Shown here in pieces: positions 37,005 through 45,336 of a stretch of DNA of 64,000 bases. A program made the position numbers and the translations under genes. The notes under the pieces were generated by a model. That model worked only from the letters and a program-made list of their open reading frames with translations. It searched no databases and had not been told where the DNA came from. The stretch is taken from contig NZ_CP010976.1 in the NCBI RefSeq assembly GCF_000949425.1, positions 4,154,001 through 4,218,000 on the forward strand, read 5' to 3'. This DNA is from Paenibacillus sp. IHBB 10380 (GTDB taxonomy: Bacteria; Bacillota; Bacilli; Paenibacillales; Paenibacillaceae). Position 1 is the first letter of the stretch, and each line of letters opens with the position of its first letter.

Positions 37005-37673
37005 TTATTCTATTATTTTCCCTTTAACAATAAGACGATGTGTAGGATCTATCATAGGGTCACAGGTGACCAGTGTAATTTCTTTATCTACGCCGTTTCC
37101 TTCCAATACCCATACTTCCTCTGGCTTTACACGTAACTTCTCTGTAACCGTGTATTCCAATTGTTGTTCTCCATTATTAACTTCAATCTTATCTCCTTGT
37201 TTAATCTCAACAAGTCTATTAAAGTTTCTTCCATACGTATGATTTCTGTGTCCAGCGATTGCATAGTTTCCAACTTCTCCGGCTTCCCCTGTGTTTACAA
37301 TACTCGCTACACTTATCTTCATATTTTTCTTAGTTGCACCATGAAGAATAGGCAATTGTAAATCAATTTTATCGATTCGCAACATCCCTTCCAAATTCTG
37401 ATCTTTGCTAGAGCCTAGCTTTTCTTTTCCCCCTTGTAGGGTGTCTGTTTCATCGTCCATGGCAACATTATCGGACAGCGTAGTCTCATACTTGGTTTGG
37501 AATGAATCATCTTCTCCATTATCAATATTGTGAAGACTATTCTGCCACTCCTTAACCAACTTTTGTTGCTGATAATTATCAACCATTTCAGATAGTTTTG
37601 GATAACACAGCATAATGATTCCTATAACTATAAGTAGTATGAATACGACTTCTATTTTAATTTTAATTTTCAT
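37005..37673 (-). CDS. Sortase (transpeptidase) paired with the LPXTG adhesin
   Basis: 222 residues. One N-terminal membrane anchor (EVVFILLIVIGIIMLCY) and a sortase core with His142 (AGHRNH), Cys204 (TLVTCDP) and Arg213 (HRLIVKG), the catalytic triad. Class (A-like or D-like) cannot be settled by eye. Located directly upstream of the adhesin with a 142-base gap, so it is its dedicated anchoring enzyme. Start chosen at ATG 37671-37673; the open frame extends to 37745 but the extra residues are unlike a sortase start. Confidence 0.88.
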   Translation of the reverse strand: MKIKIKIEVVFILLIVIGIIMLCYPKLSEMVDNYQQQKLVKEWQNSLHNIDNGEDDSFQTKYETTLSDNVAMDDETDTLQGGKEKLGSSKDQNLEGMLRIDKIDLQLPILHGATKKNMKISVASIVNTGEAGEVGNYAIAGHRNHTYGRNFNRLVEIKQGDKIEVNNGEQQLEYTVTEKLRVKPEEVWVLEGNGVDKEITLVTCDPMIDPTHRLIVKGKIIE

Positions 37674-37925
37674 ATTACATACATTCCCAACTTCTGAGTT
37701 TATAAGATTTACATAGCATTTATTCACCAGACAAGGCGGATTCAATAGGGGGAGCTTTTCTCAACAAAAGTGTAATACAAAGTCCCAAAAGGAAAGTTTA
37801 GCTCATCGTGGACGAAATCCTATTAAAAATATCCTTCAACCATACGTTTCATTCCCATGGGGCCGCTTCAATCTTTCTTGTGTTTTAACCTAAGCTCCTT
37901 CTTCTACACGACATAAAAGGATCGT

Positions 37926-38348
37926 TTAGCTCACAGTGTAGAATGAATAAAAGTTCCGCCTTTCTACCGCCAAATCTAACCAGAAAAAAAAGTCATTCAA
38001 ATGGTCATCTACCCATGCACCACTGTCCTCTCTACACAGCACACGCAAATACGATATTCCCAATAACGTAGTTCCATTCCACACAAAGTGAAAAGTATTC
38101 TCTGTCCCCTGATGCCGTAAAATAAATCGAAATGAGTTCTCCTGTAATAAATAATGATCTCTATCATAAAAAAACAGAGGTCCCTTCTCTGTGGCAACAA
38201 TACCTATCAGATGATCTTGATAATTAATGTAGAAACCACGGTAGTATTCAACAGTCGTTTCTTTAATCAGCTCAATTTCCAACAGTGAATACAATTCTAA
38301 AGCTTTAGAGTCGAATAGAGATGAATTGAAGTTTCTTATTACTATCAT
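37926..38348 (-). CDS. Hypothetical protein
   Basis: About 140 residues of mixed hydrophobic and acidic sequence with no motif I recognise. Rich in aromatics (FYDRDHYLL, HFVWNGTTLL, FFFWLDLAV, FYSFYTVS). Start uncertain: ATG 38346-38348 with GGTG upstream, or 38390. It lies between the sortase and the response-regulator genes on the same strand and may belong to that locus. Codon use looks coding, but the function is unknown. Confidence 0.5.
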   Translation of the reverse strand: MIVIRNFNSSLFDSKALELYSLLEIELIKETTVEYYRGFYINYQDHLIGIVATEKGPLFFYDRDHYLLQENSFRFILRHQGTENTFHFVWNGTTLLGISYLRVLCREDSGAWVDDHLNDFFFWLDLAVERRNFYSFYTVS

Positions 38349-38491
38349 AACACTAACACCACTTGCCTCCACAATCATTAGCTGTCTCAAATTTTGTCAT
38401 TAAATGAAGTATACAGTCGTTATCTATACAATTTCTGAACAAGTTCTCCTGGGTCATTATAGGAATCTTGAATACATAGGAATGCCAAAAA

Positions 38492-38525
38492 ACCATGTAA
38501 TCTACGTTTGCGTAGATTACATGGT
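38492..38525 (-). terminator. Strong terminator after the REC-BTAD regulator
   Basis: A perfect 15-bp stem (ACCATGTAATCTACG with its complement) and a 4-base loop, followed on the minus strand by six T. It lies 18 bases after the stop at 38543. Confidence 0.9.
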
Positions 38526-38542
38526 CTATTTAAACCCTCGAA

Positions 38543-39697
38543 CTAACTAATATTTGACTCAGAAGGCCTATTTAATTCTCCCTCCCATTGTTTATACCAT
38601 GCTGTAATATGCGCACTGGGTGGCTCATTAAATTCATCCAAAAGAATCTCAACCAAAGAATTATACTGTCGATTAACCAATGAATAATTATCCATAGATG
38701 CATGTATTTTCATTAAAGCAAAATAGGCCTTCTCCTCTTGCACATGCTGATTACATATTTCATGAAACCAAAAAATCGCCTTATCTAACTGACCATGTTC
38801 CTCATACCAATACCCAATTTCATAAGAGATGCTAAGCCACAATTCCTTAAACCGTTGACGTTCACTTTCCGCCCACCAATAATCATATTCCTGCAGGTAA
38901 TTACCGGTATATAATTTCATGATTTCTATGTAGTTGTCTATTGTGTCAGCAGATAGAGATGGGGACGATGCTAATTTAGTCTCCCACTCTTCTGTGTCTA
39001 ACAGAACATGATCAATAGTCAGAACATAACTTTCCATCGAATTCACAATTTGAAAGTGTTCACCATATGATGTTAATGTTTTACGAATGTGATAGATTGC
39101 AGTGTATAATTGCGAATATACTTTTTCCGGTTCATGCTCTGGCCATAGCATATCAATCAATACGGATTTACGAACGAGTTGTCCCCGATGCTGAAGTAAA
39201 TATAGAAACAACTCCTGCGCTTTTGTCGTACGCCATTGAATCACAGCAAACTGTTGACTCGACACTTCGACGGTCACTTGCCTGAACATATTCATCCGCA
39301 TCGTAAGGTTCTTAATTTCAGTCTGGTCTTGTTTAGATTCTACGTGTTCGCCAATGCGATCCATGGTTTTGGACAAGCGATCAGGTCTAACAGGTTTTAC
39401 TATGTAATCTAAAGCATTTAGTTCAAAAGCCTTAACTGCATATTCATTATACGCCGTTACAAATACAATATTTAAATCTGGCTTCTTCTCCAGGATTTGT
39501 TCTGCTAACTCAATTCCATTAATCTCAGGTAAGCTAATATCTAAAAAAACCAAATCCACTTCCTTAAGAAGAATCTCCCTTCTTCCAATAACCGGATCTA
39601 TAAATTTACCTATTATTTCTATACCCGTAAGATTCATAAGTTGACGCTCCAAGTAATCCACAGCAAGTTGTTCATCGTCTACAAGAATTACCTTCAT
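38543..39697 (-). CDS. Response regulator, REC plus winged helix plus BTAD domain
   Basis: 384 residues. Receiver 1-120 with DDE at 7-9, Asp53 in FLDISLPEING and Lys in IVKPVRP. Residues about 140-230 form an OmpR-like winged helix (KAQELFLYLLQHRGQLVRKSVLIDMLW), and 240-384 a bacterial transcriptional activation (BTAD) helical domain as in SARP proteins. AAGGAG precedes ATG 39695-39697. It is the probable partner of the hybrid kinase at 28739, with the adhesin and sortase in between. Likely activator of this locus (inference). Confidence 0.9.
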   Translation of the reverse strand: MKVILVDDEQLAVDYLERQLMNLTGIEIIGKFIDPVIGRREILLKEVDLVFLDISLPEINGIELAEQILEKKPDLNIVFVTAYNEYAVKAFELNALDYIVKPVRPDRLSKTMDRIGEHVESKQDQTEIKNLTMRMNMFRQVTVEVSSQQFAVIQWRTTKAQELFLYLLQHRGQLVRKSVLIDMLWPEHEPEKVYSQLYTAIYHIRKTLTSYGEHFQIVNSMESYVLTIDHVLLDTEEWETKLASSPSLSADTIDNYIEIMKLYTGNYLQEYDYWWAESERQRFKELWLSISYEIGYWYEEHGQLDKAIFWFHEICNQHVQEEKAYFALMKIHASMDNYSLVNRQYNSLVEILLDEFNEPPSAHITAWYKQWEGELNRPSESNIS

Positions 39698-39773
39698 AAC
39701 AATACTCCTTAATTATGGAATTTAATATTATTGGATGTCTCGTGATAAGAATATCATAATTTTTGAAATAAAA

Positions 39774-39800
39774 AAGCAATGAACGTAATGTTCATCGCTT
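39774..39800 (-). terminator. Terminator of the transglutaminase-like gene
   Basis: AAGCAATGAAC and GTTCATCGCTT form an 11-bp stem (one mismatch, G-T pairing) with a 5-base loop; the minus-strand side runs into a T-rich stretch (TTTTTTATT). The stop of the gene is 20 bases upstream. Confidence 0.8.
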
Positions 39801-39819
39801 CGATAGTACTATTTTTTTG

Positions 39820-40626
39820 TTAATATTGTTTGGATGCTAGGTATTTGGATGCATCTTTTACCATCATGAAAGTTGTAGTTGTACCATTCCAACCTGCATC
39901 CACCGTTGTATCCACCGTAACCCATTTATTATTTAAATAGACTTCATTCCAAGCGTGATAGGAACTCACATAATTTGTTGTACCCATTACCATCTTAGTA
40001 GGAACGTCCACACTCCTAAGCATCGCTGCAAATAACGCAGAATACCCATAACAAATATCTTTTTTCGATGAAAATGTACGATCGATTTGAGGGAGATAAT
40101 CGGCTGACGCGCTCACTGCCAATTTATTATCATATTTAATATTGTTAATCACATAATTATAAATAACTTTTACTTTTTCAGCATCCGTTGCTAGGTTCTT
40201 GGTTAACTCTTTCGCCTTTTGAACAGCTTTGCTTGTATCATTCCAATTCACATTCTGAGTTGAATTCAAATAAACTATCGAACTATCACTCAAAGCGAGC
40301 TTAATTGTATCCTTATACACAACTTGATATTTATTCCCACTTGTTTGTTCCAACAAGCTCACGGTATAATCACCGTTTCCTAATTGAAGGGGAAACACCT
40401 CCACTTGCTTTCCGGCAATTAAATTATAATAATACTGCTCCTGACCTTTAACAATTAAGAGCTTTGTCTTAATATTAGCCTTCACATCATACTTCACACT
40501 AATGATTCCCTTGCTTACGCTGGATTCATCTAGCCATGAGTTACCTTCAGCAGCATGAATTGTTGTTCCACTAAACAATGGACATAAAATAATAAGTGCA
40601 ACTACAAATAACATAAACTTTTTCAT
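39820..40626 (-). CDS. Secreted transglutaminase-like protein under c-di-GMP riboswitch control
   Basis: 268 residues. Signal peptide 1-26 (MKKFMLFVVALIILC ... TTIHAAEG). Residues about 130-250 form a transglutaminase-like fold with Cys192 (DICYGYSALFAAMLRS), His224 (YHAWNEVYLNNKW) and Asp239 (VDTTVDAG). Bacterial relatives act as proteases or crosslinkers at the cell surface; which applies here is unknown. AGGGAG precedes ATG 40624-40626, directly after the proximal riboswitch aptamer. It lies upstream of the regulator gene at 38543 with its own terminator. Confidence 0.88.
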   Translation of the reverse strand: MKKFMLFVVALIILCPLFSGTTIHAAEGNSWLDESSVSKGIISVKYDVKANIKTKLLIVKGQEQYYYNLIAGKQVEVFPLQLGNGDYTVSLLEQTSGNKYQVVYKDTIKLALSDSSIVYLNSTQNVNWNDTSKAVQKAKELTKNLATDAEKVKVIYNYVINNIKYDNKLAVSASADYLPQIDRTFSSKKDICYGYSALFAAMLRSVDVPTKMVMGTTNYVSSYHAWNEVYLNNKWVTVDTTVDAGWNGTTTTFMMVKDASKYLASKQY

Positions 40627-40640
40627 ACATAAAACTCCCT

Positions 40641-40719
40641 TCGGTGGCCAGGCTGCCATCTTATCAAGAAGGCCCTTTAGCTTTGCGTCCCTACCTTTCG
40701 ATAGGTTTGCTATTATCGT
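40641..40719 (-). ncRNA. c-di-GMP-I (GEMM) riboswitch, proximal aptamer
   Basis: On the minus strand: AATAGCAAACC, a GAAA tetraloop hairpin (CCTATCGAAAGGTAGG), GGGACGCAAAGC, then TAAAGGGCC and ATGGCAGCCTGGCC. These are the conserved blocks of the GEMM/c-di-GMP-I aptamer. The 3' end lies against the AGGGAG ribosome site of the transglutaminase-like gene, so control of translation is likely. Confidence 0.9.
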
Positions 40720-40759
40720 TTAAAGTTCTATTCTCACAGTACAACAAAAAAACTGTTCG

Positions 40760-40839
40760 TCCGGTAACTGGCTGCCACCCGATCTGGAAGGCCCTTTAGC
40801 TTTGCGTCCCTATCTTTCGATAGGTTTGCCATTATCTGA
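40760..40839 (-). ncRNA. c-di-GMP-I (GEMM) riboswitch, distal aptamer
   Basis: A second copy, on the same strand, 40 bases upstream of the first: AATGGCAAACC, the same GAAA hairpin (CCTATCGAAAGATAGG), GGGACGCAAAGC, TAAAGGGCC and GTGGCAGCCAGTT. It is followed by ACAGTTTTTTTG, so this copy may act by transcription termination while the proximal copy acts at the ribosome site. Confidence 0.88.
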
Positions 40840-40916
40840 ATAGCTTTGATAGTCCCATAGTATCATATAATCCAGATCTGAAAGCAACTAATCACTAATT
40901 TTAATTATCTTTCCAG

Positions 40917-41375
40917 TTATTCTTCTATATTTAATTCCATCACCCTTCCAACAACCGGGCCTTCATCGTCGATTTCCCCATTTAAGCAAAATCCAAAAGA
41001 TTCATATAGTTTTTGAGCATATATATTATCGGTATGGAGACTCAAATAAATTTTTTTACAGTCGTATTGTTGTTGAATATATACAATTAACAGAGGAAGA
41101 AACCGCTTTGCATACCCATTGCCTTGGAAACGATAATCAATCATAAAGCGGTCTAACCATGCACTCTTATTGACGCTATTTGGCCAACCGTACATTGCAT
41201 ACCCAACTAATGTCTCCTCGTCATATAATCCAAGAGATGTTGCATAATTTTCAAACATGCATTCTGCTAAAGAAAACGCATTGTTTTCAATAAAATGCTT
41301 TTGTTGTTCTGATACAGATAAAGCAGCTACCGAACGCCAATTTTCTTTTGTTACTTCACAAATGTGAAGGCTCAT
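40917..41375 (-). CDS. GNAT family N-acetyltransferase
   Basis: 152 residues. The acetyl-CoA loop (DYRFQGNGYAKRFLPLLI, about 80-97) and HTDNIYAQKLYESFGFCLNGEI (about 116-137) are typical of GNAT enzymes, near the polyamine acetyltransferase (PaiA/BltD) branch. Substrate unknown. Ribosome site is weak before ATG 41373-41375. Stands alone between the riboswitch region and the SDR gene. Confidence 0.85.
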   Translation of the reverse strand: MSLHICEVTKENWRSVAALSVSEQQKHFIENNAFSLAECMFENYATSLGLYDEETLVGYAMYGWPNSVNKSAWLDRFMIDYRFQGNGYAKRFLPLLIVYIQQQYDCKKIYLSLHTDNIYAQKLYESFGFCLNGEIDDEGPVVGRVMELNIEE

Positions 41376-41556
41376 TATTTTAGCTCGCTTTCTTTCTGAT
41401 TTTTAAACATCGAATCATACTTTACGCATCTCATGACAGAGAAGTTGTATCTTCACTAGTGTACGCCAGACAAATCCATAGTACTAATAGCCTAGTATAC
41501 GTCGTATATTGCTCATGGATTAAATACTATCCAATTCCTTATATCAAGATCTCGTA

Positions 41557-42351
41557 TTAAAACACGCTACGCACTAATCCTCCATCGATTCTCATCGCTG
41601 AACCATTAATGGCTGAGGAAAGAGGACTACTTAAAAAAGTAACGAGATTCGCAATTTCTTCTGGTCGAATAAGTCTTTGAATAATGGAGGTGGGTCGATT
41701 CTCATTCATAAATCGCTTTTCAGCTTCTTGAATAGTCAAATTTTCATTAGGATAAAGAGTATTTAACATCGTTTCTACTCCCTCTGTTAAAGTGGAACCC
41801 GGCATAATCGTATTGACGGTCACATTCGTTCCTTTGGTCAGCTCAGCTAAACTGCGAGAAAGCGAGAGTTGCATAGTCTTGGTTGCACTATAATGAGCCA
41901 TTTCTTGTGATGGCATAATAGCAGCCTCACTAGCAATAAAGACGATTCTGCCTTCATTTTTTTGAATCATTTGTTTTAGGTAATGGCGAGTAAGTCGAAC
42001 ACCACTCATGATATTGACTTCAAAAAACTTAAACCATTCTTCATCAGGGATATCAAAGTATTCTGCAGGCTCAAAAATCCCAAGGTTGTTAATAAGAATA
42101 TCTACTTCAGCGTATTTCTTAATAAGTTCCTGACATCCTTGTTCTGTTCCTAAATCAGCAACTGCTGATTGAAGAATAGCATCCGGATATTGTTTTTGAA
42201 TTTCTTTTATAATTTGGTTAACCTTTTCTTCATATCGTCCATTAATAAGAACAGTGGCACCTTCAGCCACTAAGGAAATAGCGATTGCTTTTCCAATTCC
42301 AGATGTCGAGCCCGTAACTAGCGCTGTTTTTCCTTTTAAATGAAGTTGCAT
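41557..42351 (-). CDS. Short-chain dehydrogenase/reductase
   Basis: 264 residues. NAD(P) motif TGSTSGIGKA (about 12-21), NNLG (about 86-89), Ser in FIASEA and the YSATK catalytic pair (about 157-161). Classic SDR with unknown substrate. GGAGGG lies 6 bases before ATG 42349-42351. A perfect 22-bp palindrome sits 37 bases upstream of the start and is a likely operator. Ends in a normal GGLVRS tail. Confidence 0.92.
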   Translation of the reverse strand: MQLHLKGKTALVTGSTSGIGKAIAISLVAEGATVLINGRYEEKVNQIIKEIQKQYPDAILQSAVADLGTEQGCQELIKKYAEVDILINNLGIFEPAEYFDIPDEEWFKFFEVNIMSGVRLTRHYLKQMIQKNEGRIVFIASEAAIMPSQEMAHYSATKTMQLSLSRSLAELTKGTNVTVNTIMPGSTLTEGVETMLNTLYPNENLTIQEAEKRFMNENRPTSIIQRLIRPEEIANLVTFLSSPLSSAINGSAMRIDGGLVRSVF

Positions 42352-42388
42352 GTAAGACCCTCCATATTTAGAAATAGATACCCGTCTG

Positions 42389-42410
42389 TCTATATTGTTA
42401 ACAATATAGA
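42389..42410. promoter_or_regulatory. 22-bp perfect palindrome upstream of the SDR gene
   Basis: The half-site TCTATATTGTT (42389-42399) is followed directly by its exact reverse complement. Centre GTTAAC. Position and form fit a TetR/MarR-type operator. Confidence 0.6.
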
Positions 42411-42449
42411 TCACACTTCTTATTTCGAGCAGAAATAAGAGGTGTGATC
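42409..42449. terminator. Long hairpin between the AKR and SDR genes
   Basis: An 18-base arm (GATCACACTTCTTATTTC) pairs with its near-exact complement (one G-U) around a 5-base loop. The T-run (CCTTTTTTTA) is on the plus side, so it ends plus-strand transcripts best; on the minus strand it may weaken read-through from the AKR gene. Confidence 0.6.
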
Positions 42450-42461
42450 CTTTTTTTATAT

Positions 42462-43304
42462 TTAAAAATCAAAATTATCGGGGTCTGGACCCACTCGAAG
42501 ATGTTGATTCAATCCATCAATTTGTTCCATATCCTCTTTTGTCAACTCAAAGTCAAACACTGCTGCATTTTCAATGATTCGATGTTCTTTTGTCGATTTC
42601 GGAATCGTTACAACACCGTTTTGTAAGTCCCAACGCAAAATGACTTGGGCTATAGATTTTCCATGCTTATCTGCAATTTCTTTTAACTCTGGATTATCTA
42701 ATAATTGACCTTGCATTAACGGGGACCATGCTTCGAATTGAATACCATTTTCCTTACAAAATACTTGCAGTTCTTTTTGCGTCAAACGTGGATGATGTTC
42801 CACTTGATCCACCATTGGCTTAATCTCGGCATCTTTCATTAGCTCTTCAAGCTGATGAACAAGGAAATTGCTTACACCGATCGCTTTTACACGCCCTTCT
42901 TTATAGAGAGTCTCCAATGCTCTCCAGGCTTCCTTAAATTTACCTTCTACAGGCCAATGAATCAGATATAAATCCAAATATTCCAATCCTAGTTTTCTTA
43001 AGCTCGTCTCATAAGCTGCTATCGTTGACTCATAACCAAGATCAGCATTCCATACCTTCGATGTGATAAATAGTTCTTCTCTGGCTATGCCGGCTTCGTT
43101 CATTCCTTGGCGAATTCCTTGGCCGACCCCCTCTTCATTTCCATAAATAGCAGCGGTATCAATGCTTCGATATCCATTCTTAATCGCTGTTTTTACCGCA
43201 TTTTCAAGTTCAGGACCTTCCTCTACTTGAAATACTCCCAAACCAAACCAAGGCATTTTCACACCATTATGCAGCGTTGTTGTATCTTGCAAATTTTTAG
43301 CCAT
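42462..43304 (-). CDS. Aldo/keto reductase
   Basis: 280 residues. AKR signatures: DTAAIYGNEEGVGQGIR (about 49-65, with the catalytic Asp and Tyr), LYLIHWPVEGKFKEAW (catalytic His about 112), and IPKSTKEHRIIENAAVFDF near the end. Resembles YvgN/YtbE-type NADPH-dependent glyoxal reductases. GGAGG precedes ATG 43302-43304. Divergent from the HxlR regulator at 43561, which probably controls it in response to aldehydes or oxidants. Confidence 0.92.
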   Translation of the reverse strand: MAKNLQDTTTLHNGVKMPWFGLGVFQVEEGPELENAVKTAIKNGYRSIDTAAIYGNEEGVGQGIRQGMNEAGIAREELFITSKVWNADLGYESTIAAYETSLRKLGLEYLDLYLIHWPVEGKFKEAWRALETLYKEGRVKAIGVSNFLVHQLEELMKDAEIKPMVDQVEHHPRLTQKELQVFCKENGIQFEAWSPLMQGQLLDNPELKEIADKHGKSIAQVILRWDLQNGVVTIPKSTKEHRIIENAAVFDFELTKEDMEQIDGLNQHLRVGPDPDNFDF

Positions 43305-43500
43305 TATCTTATTCCTCCATTATTATCGTTTTATTTATCATTACCATACAAACAAAATAAATTTGCCGCATGAGTTTCTTTACAAGGTTCGACTTTTAGA
43401 AGAAAAATTTCCATCTGTTTCTGTCACTCCGCTCTCTCCCAAGCTAAGCTAGTCATCAACGCCTGCAAATGTTATGATAGGTCAAATCAAACTAAAATAA

Positions 43501-43540
43501 CAGTACGCACTTTTTAGTACTGTAGGCACAAAAAAGTGCC
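43501..43540. promoter_or_regulatory. Two inverted repeats in the AKR-hxlR intergenic region
   Basis: CAGTAC-N10-GTACTG (43501-43522) and GGCAC-N6-GTGCC (43525-43540) lie side by side, ending 20 bases before the HxlR start. They are likely operators for HxlR itself. Confidence 0.5.
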
Positions 43541-43560
43541 CATAAAATTGGAGGAAGACC

Positions 43561-43926
43561 ATGATGATCAAGAAAAAATATAACATTTCAGTTGAAGCAA
43601 CACTTGAAGTCATCGGGGGAAAATGGAAGTGCGTGATTCTATGTCATTTAACTCATGGCAAAAAGCGAACAACGGAATTAAAAAAGTTAATGCCTGGGAT
43701 TACACAAAAAATGTTAACACAGCAACTACGAGAGTTAGAGGCTCATGGAATCATTAATCGAATTAGTTATAATCAGGTTCCACCGAAAGTGGAATACGAA
43801 CTTAGCGAATATGGCCATAGTTTAGAAAGCATTTTGAACTCACTATGTAATTGGGGAGAACAACATATCATTAAAGAATACGGTGATAAATTTGCTGTTT
43901 TAGAGGAGAACATATTAAATAAATAA
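43561..43926 (+). CDS. HxlR/YodB-type winged-helix regulator
   Basis: 121 residues. VIGGKWKCVILCHLTHGKKRTTELKKLMPGI is the HxlR-domain start, followed by the recognition helix TQKMLTQQLRELEAHGII. Cys24 and Cys29 near helix 1 could sense electrophiles or oxidants as in YodB/HypR. GGAGG precedes the ATG at 43561 (a second ATG follows). Faces the aldo/keto reductase gene. Its 3' end recurs in decayed form at 27706. The stop region runs into an (AAAT)n tract. Confidence 0.9.
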   Translation: MMIKKKYNISVEATLEVIGGKWKCVILCHLTHGKKRTTELKKLMPGITQKMLTQQLRELEAHGIINRISYNQVPPKVEYELSEYGHSLESILNSLCNWGEQHIIKEYGDKFAVLEENILNK

Positions 43927-43943
43927 ATAAATAAATAAATAAA
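43917..43943. repeat. AAAT microsatellite at the HxlR stop
   Basis: About six to seven tandem AAAT/TAAA units overlap the stop codon. The related sequence at 27838-27847 has only two to three units, so the tract has expanded or shrunk since duplication. Confidence 0.8.
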
Positions 43944-43988
43944 AATTCCTTTGGAACCAGAGCCGGTTAAGTATTATAAAGCAACAAA

Positions 43989-44034
43989 ATAAAGCAGGCG
44001 TATATCCAATGAATTAGATGTACACCTGCTTTAT
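43989..44034. terminator. Bidirectional terminator between hxlR and the HAD gene
   Basis: ATAAAGCAGGCGTATATC pairs with GATGTACACCTGCTTTAT around a 10-base loop; A and T runs flank it on either side. It serves converging genes. Confidence 0.75.
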
Positions 44035-44104
44035 TACTCTTTCCACAAGCTGAATGTAAGACTATATCTACTTTTCAACGATACAACGATATTCCGGAAC
44101 AACA

Positions 44105-44824
44105 CTAACTCACTTCTGCCGATTCTCTTTCTACGTTTAAAATTCGATACAGCTCATCAAGATTCTGTATTTGATAGGTTGGAACAATTTCAGTATCATT
44201 GGGTTTCATTTCAGGGTTGAACCAACATGTATCTAGACCCGCTAGCTGTCCACCTAGAATATCCGCACTAAAGGAATCTCCAATAATTAATCCTTCTTCC
44301 ACAGAGAAATTAGGAATTCGTGCAAAGACATAATCGAAATATTCCTTCATTGGTTTTTGAAAACCAGTGTCCTCTGAAACAAAAATATCTTTGAATAGCG
44401 GATATAAACCTGAATCACGTAAACGTTTATCCTGAGTTTTGGAAACACCATTAGTAACAATATATAAATCATATTTATTGTGTATTTGTAGGTCTGTTAT
44501 CAATTCAAAGGCCCCACGAACAAGCTGATGCCCCTCCTCTAAGTAGCTACGATACTTCTTTTCCATTAAGACTCCATCAACCTCTTGACCATATTCCTTA
44601 AATAAAATGGAATAGCGAGTATTCACTACCTCATCACGATCTATTTTCCCTTCTTCAAAGGACCTCCAAAGACCTTGATTTATTTTTTTATAATGTGCTT
44701 TGATTTCTGTGGTTAAGGGAATTTTTTGATCCTTGAACAGCAAGTCCAACGCTAAGTTTTCTGCTGCACCAAAATCCAATAGTGTATCATCTACATCAAA
44801 TAATAAAGTTCTGTATTTTTTCAA
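44105..44824 (-). CDS. HAD family hydrolase, YjjG/YfnB-type nucleotidase
   Basis: 239 residues. Motif I DVDDTLLDF (about 10-18), motif II YIVTNG (about 122-127), Lys in GFQKP and motif IV IIGDSFSADILGG (about 181-193). The YjjG/YfnB group dephosphorylates non-canonical pyrimidine nucleotides. Start is TTG 44822-44824 behind GGAGAG. Followed by a bidirectional terminator. Confidence 0.88.
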   Translation of the reverse strand: MKKYRTLLFDVDDTLLDFGAAENLALDLLFKDQKIPLTTEIKAHYKKINQGLWRSFEEGKIDRDEVVNTRYSILFKEYGQEVDGVLMEKKYRSYLEEGHQLVRGAFELITDLQIHNKYDLYIVTNGVSKTQDKRLRDSGLYPLFKDIFVSEDTGFQKPMKEYFDYVFARIPNFSVEEGLIIGDSFSADILGGQLAGLDTCWFNPEMKPNDTEIVPTYQIQNLDELYRILNVERESAEVS

Positions 44825-44848
44825 AATAATCTCTCCATTTTCTATATT

Positions 44849-45316
44849 CTAAGTCATCTTAGATGACCTCTGTTTCTTACGTCCACCGCCTAGTTTAAAT
44901 ACACAAATGCCCCCGACTATGACCAACACACCTATCAACTTATTCGAAGAAAAAGGGACCTTATCCAGTCCTAACCAGCCCAGTGAGTCCCACAATAAAG
45001 CAAACCCGAGCTGTGATGTCAGAACTATTAACATGGCATACGTAGGACCAAGCAGCCTCATCCCCTGAACCAGACAGATTACCACTCCTACTCCGATCAA
45101 ACCGCTGATCCAGTACCAGGGCTGCATATTTTGCAAGATAAATAGTTGTTTCCCTTCAAAAATTAGACCGATAGTCAGTGAAGCTAGGAATCCCATACCT
45201 AATACTAATGTAGTTGTTGCCCAAGATCCCGCACGTTCATTTACCTTACTGTTAAAAATATTTTGCACACCAACCAGCGAACCCGCGATTATCGCCAATA
45301 ATAGTCCTAGAATCAT
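44849..45316 (-). CDS. DMT family transporter, YdcZ (DUF606) type, copy 1
   Basis: 155 residues with five hydrophobic segments and the family start GLLLAIIAGSLVGVQNIFNSKVNERAGSWATT. YdcZ proteins are half-size drug/metabolite transporters that work in pairs. The sister gene is at 46077, with the Crp/Fnr gene between, an arrangement seen in other Bacilli. Substrate unknown. GGAGAG lies 8 bases before ATG 45314-45316. Confidence 0.87.
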   Translation of the reverse strand: MILGLLLAIIAGSLVGVQNIFNSKVNERAGSWATTTLVLGMGFLASLTIGLIFEGKQLFILQNMQPWYWISGLIGVGVVICLVQGMRLLGPTYAMLIVLTSQLGFALLWDSLGWLGLDKVPFSSNKLIGVLVIVGGICVFKLGGGRKKQRSSKMT

Positions 45317-45336
45317 AACCTTTACTCTCCTATTTT

